A stretch of 64,000 nucleotides of DNA from Rugalucina vietnamica (Eukaryota > Mollusca > Bivalvia > Lucinida > Lucinidae). The stretch is taken from NCBI GenBank assembly GCA_964017185.1, contig OZ024876.1, forward strand, positions 12,153,726-12,217,725. Direction: 5' to 3'. Shown one piece after another: positions 12,082 to 64,000 of the stretch. The translations under genes and the position numbers were made by a program. Positions within the stretch are counted from its first letter, which is position 1. Each line of letters starts with the position of its first letter. Under the pieces are notes generated by a model. That model was not told where the DNA came from, made no database searches, and saw nothing but the letters and a program-made list of their open reading frames with translations.

Positions 12082-12308
12082 TACTGTAAATCCGGAAATT
12101 TTCGCGTGACTTTTGACTTTTGACTTTTGTTTCGCGAATTCTCTATTTCCGAATTATTAGCGAGTTCTTGAATTCGCGGGTGAGTGTCCATGTATTCTTT
12201 AAAGTTTATAGTGACTCTTTATTAGCGAGAACTTTGAATTCGCGAGGCAACCAATTCGCGAATATTAGCGAAAATTAAGTTCTCACGAATATTTCCGGAT
12301 CTACAGTA
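12082..12308. mobile_element. TIR MITE with TA ends (TACTGTAAATCCGGAAA family)
   Basis: The left end TACTGTAAATCCGGAAA is matched inverted by the right end TTTCCGGATCTACAGTA. TA at both edges fits the TA target duplication of Tc1/mariner-type MITEs. The interior alternates between TTCGCG and ATTAGCGA motifs. Confidence 0.75.
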
Positions 12309-12331
12309 TGCGATACGTACCTTAATAATAT

Positions 12332-12551
12332 GAGCCGCATAATGAAAACCCCGGATTTTTGCATATGCGAAAACAAAGGCGCAGATCAGCTGTGCATTAA
12401 CTGCACAACTGATCAGCGCCTTTGTTTTCGCTACTTGGTTAGTACAATTCCTCTTACTATTAATTGTAGCCAAAATTTCAAGCATCTAGCTTGCTTTTGT
12501 CGTCGCACCCGGTCGTAAACCCAGAAGACCGGTTTTCTCACGTCGAGGCTC
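12332..12551 (+). mobile_element. family A hairpin MITE, forward
   Basis: First copy in the window. Family pattern: ends GAGCCG / CGGCTC, inner GAAAACC repeats, and an off-centre hairpin with stem ACAAAGGCGCAGATCAGC. Here the hairpin has the CTGTGCA / TGCACA arm type, and ATAT flanks both ends (4-bp target duplication). Confidence 0.85.
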
Positions 12552-13990
12552 ATATGTCTTTAAAATTATATCATTACTTGTGATTTTTATGAAAAAAAAA
12601 ATGATACACGGTACCCTTTCGTTTCTTATTTTGTCGGATGCAATTACACGATTGCATTTACATCGTCTTAAAGACATGTTCTTCAGTGAAACCTTGCATA
12701 TCTTTTAAATTCTGGTGTTGATACTCATTGCCACTGACCGGGTGGGATTCAAATGTAAAAGTGGCATAAGATGTACAGTTTTAATTCTCAATACAATGAT
12801 TAATGCTTGTGTTTGGACCCTTTTGAAAACCCTTGTATGTACTCCGACACTTATTTCTACCATATTGTATCTGCATTTTATTCGAACAGGCGTTCTACCC
12901 TTTGACACCTGTTTAAAAATCGATTGTATACAGCGAATAATCCCTGTAAACCGTAAAACATTTTAAGCATGATTTTAATTACTATAACGGTCATGACCGA
13001 TCAGATTTGAGATTCTAAAGACGAACAGCATCGTGTCGACTTCATAAGCTTCTTAAATAATGCAAATAATATTGTAATCCCAGCTTAACGGCCTAGGGGA
13101 TTTAATGCCTGGTTTCGGCCTCATGGCATAACTATCACATGCAGATTACACATGTTGCCATGGCAACGCTCCGAAAAGCACCGAAATACCACTTTTTGCA
13201 ATTTTGGGTCTATTTTTCTTCATTTTACATCATTTTCTACTATCGGCCCACGCGACGAACAATTTCTTATTATGAAATAATTATGATGTACCATCCAGAT
13301 ATATTGTATGCAAAATATCATTTTGTTGGTCATGTGGGCCGGCACATAAAATTAAAAATGTGTTCAGAAATGGTCAAAAATGCCAAAAAGTGCAAAATGT
13401 GCTCTATTAATGGTTCTTGTAGGATAAATGAAGTACTTGTTCTGGTTTTTAAAAGACGAAACATATGGCTGTTAAAGGAATAGTTTTCTCGACTAAATTC
13501 CAAAATTTATTTTTAGCAAAATATGAGGCAAAAAAGGACTTAAACGCCCTAGGCCTTTCAAACACGTACATGTATTCGAATCTTGGATGTATGGTACCTT
13601 TGAATGATCACTTCAAAACATGTTCGTTGGTTGAAAGATGACTTTATGTTATGTGTAAAGGACAGATATTCGAGTACTTCAAATATGAATTTTAGCAAGA
13701 TTAGATGAGGTCTTAGATAAGAAAGTAAGAACGTTGGTTGCGTCCCGGTCATGTCATACAGGGTGTATTTTTTTTCTGCCTTTGTTAAGTCACGACGTGC
13801 ATACACATGTACCGACCAGCCAATAATATTTTAGTTTGGATATTGGATTATCTTTCCACGTGTGTTCATGAACTGAAATGAAAAGATGATTCAATCACAA
13901 TGTTAACATTGTCTTATTTGTGCCCTCAAACTTCTATGAACCGCCCCTTATAGCATGTTACAAATAACATGATATAATTTTCTTGTTCTT
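12552..13990. other. unassigned interior of the 9.8 kb transposon
   Basis: A 114-codon plus frame (13139-13483) shows no domain; nothing else is recognised. Confidence 0.3.
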
Positions 13991-14527
13991 AACTTTTTTT
14001 TAGACCAAATGTCGCACCCACTAGATTTTTTAGACGAATTGTCCATTAGACGAAATGTTCTTTAGATGAAATGTCCATTAGACGAAATGTCCTTTAGACG
14101 AAATGACTTTTAGACGAAATGTCCTTTAGACGAAATGGCTTTTAGACGAAATGGTTTTAGACGAAATGTCCTGCACCCGGTATATATGCAAGGAGTTTCC
14201 ACACATGGAGTGAGGACTTCGCTACTTCAAAGGTTCTATCCGATACCACCACACCTTCTAATAACTCAAGTATCATCATAAATTTGCACCCAAGGAGCTC
14301 AGTTTGACTCGGACGCATATTTGATGATATTTCCTTATATTAAATCAGCTGCAATGACAGGGAGGTCAGTGATTTCCCAAAATTTAATTAAATCGTTGAA
14401 ATAAGCACACCAGTAGATGCATGTTATCAAACGATAGAAACAAGATGCATCTTGACGTCTCTTAGTCTAAATTTATTTTAACTTGTTATTTTCATTTCTG
14501 AAGCAGTGTACTGTACATGCAATATAT

Positions 14528-14761
14528 GAGCCACCTCGTGGGAAAAGCAACAATCTGCATAGGCGAAAATAAAGGCGCAGATCAGCTTCGTGGTAACCGC
14601 GAAGCTGATCAGCGCCTTTGTTTTCGCTACTCGGATAGGACAATTCCTCCTCTACGTAACTCCAAAATTTCAAGCTTCTAGCCTGCTTCTGTAGCTGTAC
14701 AGGCCGGTTTGTGTCGTACCTGGTCGGAAACCACATTGTTGGTTTTCCCACGAGGCAGCTC
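14528..14761 (+). mobile_element. family A MITE, forward
   Basis: Full-length, with CTTCGTGG / CCGCGAAG hairpin arms and ATAT on both sides. It lies between the big transposon and the myosin gene. Confidence 0.85.
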
Positions 14762-15206
14762 ATATGTTAAACATGAAGCACCATTATGGAAATAGCAAGA
14801 CGGCCCAATGGGGCCTGAAGAAATAGATGGGCTACCTCCAGGCAAAGCTTACATGCGACTGACTGACCATCTGATTGCTGGTTAACCGCTCAGGTCTGAG
14901 CCTGCCCAGGAAATATAGTTCAAGTCAAACGACCCATACACATAAGCCTTAGTGGCTTACTAGGGTGGTTATATTTGAAGCACTTTTTGGAAGTGTTATA
15001 AAATGGAGGCAATGTCCCAAGATAACCATAGCTGTTGACTGGAATATTAAGCATCAATTCAAATAAAAGCAAGGCACTGCATTGAACAGGATGTCTCTGT
15101 GCCGTCAATGACGTTGTGAATTCCCTCAAAAGTGTTTAGTGTTAATACATGTGTGGTCATAACGTATTTATTACATATCATTATAATAATGTGATAAAAT
15201 GTATAT
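14762..15206. other. sequence upstream of the first visible myosin exon
   Basis: Nothing recognisable. The missing first coding exon could be here or farther upstream, but I could not find an ATG followed by a plausible donor and a Myo1e-like N-terminus. Confidence 0.3.
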
Positions 15207-15333
15207 GAGCCGCATCATGAGAAAACCAACATTTTGCATATGCGAAAACAAAGGCGAAGATCAGCTTCGCAGTAACTGCGAAGCTGATCAGCACATTTGT
15301 TTCGCTTCACGAATAGTTTTCTCATGACACGGC
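15207..15333 (+). mobile_element. family A MITE, short forward copy next to exon v1
   Basis: Keeps both ends and the hairpin (CTTCGCAG / CTGCGAAG arms) but lacks the long inner arm. It ends 31 bp before exon v1. Confidence 0.8.
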
Positions 15334-15364
15334 ATATATTTTGTCTTGTGTCTGTCTATTGCAG

Positions 15365-63385
<48,021 letters not shown>

Positions 63386-63540
63386 CGAAAATACACAGGT
63401 GGATACCATATTGTCATCTGGGCCTGTGGTTCTGTGCTTATTTCACCAAGAAAAAAACAACAGTAGAAAATCAGCTTCAGATGCAGATCAGCAGCTTATA
63501 AACCATGTAGTTGATTGGGACTTTGGAATTTTCTCAATAT
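63386..63540 (+). other. presumed 3' UTR start
   Basis: Follows the stop codon. No clear AATAAA is seen before the next MITE. Confidence 0.4.
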
Positions 63541-63760
63541 GAGCCATGACAAGGGAAAACTAGACTTAGGGGCTTCCGACACAAACTGGTCTGGACAATC
63601 ACAGCAGAGGACTAGAAGCTTGAAATTCTGGATTCATGAAGAAGAAAGATTGTACTATCTGTGTGGCGAAAAACAAAGGCACTGGTCAGCTGTGCAGTTA
63701 TACTGCACAGCTGATCTGCTCCTTTGTAGGCGGAAATCAGATTTTCTCATGGGGCAGCTC
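63541..63760 (-). mobile_element. family A MITE, reverse, after the stop codon
   Basis: ATAT on both sides; CTGTGCAG / CTGCACAG arms. If the transcript extends this far, the hairpin would be in the mature 3' UTR. Confidence 0.82.
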
Positions 63761-64000
63761 ATATCTCATCTTAAAATTTCTAGTCTCTAGCCCTATCCTG
63801 TGGTTGTTTGGCCGTCTTGGGTCACACCCTTACAGAGCCTCGGGCCACAGCAAGGTTCAATTGTTATTAAAGGGAAACATCACTATCCGATCTCCAGGTT
63901 TCATCTTCACATGCTTCAAGATAAATGTATTATTGAACGAAAATTGAAGTAAAATTGAGGGGTTTCGGGACTCTTTTCCATTTTGTAGGAACTTTTTAGA
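63761..64000. other. 3' flank with a dispersed repeat
   Basis: From about 63869, AAGGGAAACATCACTATCCG ... GCTTCAAGATAAATGTAT parallels 15737 onward in the first intron; it is cut by the window end. Confidence 0.5.

Larger units (their letters stand above)
4363..14178. mobile_element. 9.8 kb member of the TTTCGTCTAAA transposon family
   Basis: The left end starts GGATCCATGACATTTCGTCT and continues in CATTTCGTCTAAA units to about 4615. The right end (about 14004-14178) is the inverted counterpart and ends CTGCACCC. GGTATATA sits immediately outside both ends (4355-4362 and 14179-14186), an exact 8-bp target duplication. GTGCGACATTTGGTCTAAAA at 4959-4978 is matched inverted near 14000-14022, so the terminal inverted repeats extend inward. 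I see no recognisable transposase; the interior holds AT-rich DNA, a 3 kb tandem-repeat element (7669-10739), two MITEs and no convincing gene. It may be a decayed autonomous element or a non-autonomous one enlarged by insertions. Confidence 0.8.

Noticed and set aside
13139..13483. 114-codon plus-strand frame
   Set aside because: Low-complexity AT-rich translation without a recognisable domain.
63860..63875. ATTAAA as the myosin polyadenylation signal
   Set aside because: It lies beyond a MITE inside a dispersed repeat, with no supporting downstream element.

Overview
The window is intron-rich animal DNA, most likely from a bivalve mollusc. That assignment is an inference from the mix of hairpin-bearing short repeats, the elements opening CTCACCTGAGCC and the hairpin-plus-microsatellite-plus-tandem-repeat elements; no species can be named.

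The one clear host gene is a long-tailed class I myosin (Myo1e/Myo1f type) on the + strand. I could place 26 coding exons between 15365 and 63385. Every intron has GT/AG ends, all phases agree, and the exons sum to 3312 bp: 1103 residues plus a TGA stop. In order they encode the motor (P-loop, switch I, switch II), one IQ motif, the basic TH1 domain, a Pro-rich TH2 segment and a C-terminal SH3 domain. Only the first few residues (an upstream ATG exon) are missing. Exons are numbered v1-v26 as visible here.

Layout: 1-14178 is mostly mobile DNA. A short transposon (225-2518) with TTTCGTCTAAA end repeats is split by a 1.9 kb insert that carries a broken MYND-finger reading frame. A 5'-truncated LINE reverse transcriptase follows (2650-3678). 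A second, 9.8 kb member of the same transposon family (4363-14178, 8-bp target duplication) has swallowed a 3 kb element with 465-bp tandem repeats. From 15.3 kb on, the window is the myosin gene with heavily invaded introns: about 46 copies or pieces of one hairpin MITE (family A), about 15 of a second (family B), tRNA-derived SINEs, several smaller TIR elements, and four large elements with internal tandem repeats.

The most unusual features concern splice sites. Two minisatellites (18348-20646 and 48530-51655) have repeat units that contain the end of the adjacent exon joined to its 5' splice site, so dozens of CAG|GTAAT or CAG|GTGAGT junctions lie in tandem, resembling zero-length recursive-splicing exons. 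A third array (53065-53414) repeats a 3' splice site. Exon v11 has a decayed partial duplicate, and exon v26 has a duplicated acceptor that would add 23 codons in frame. Family A MITEs lie against exons far more often than their density predicts, and exons v14, v17 and v18 are flanked by inverted copies. Intron 14 holds tandem repeats with five perfect AGGTCAnnnTGACCT nuclear-receptor palindromes. All functional readings are inferences from sequence alone.
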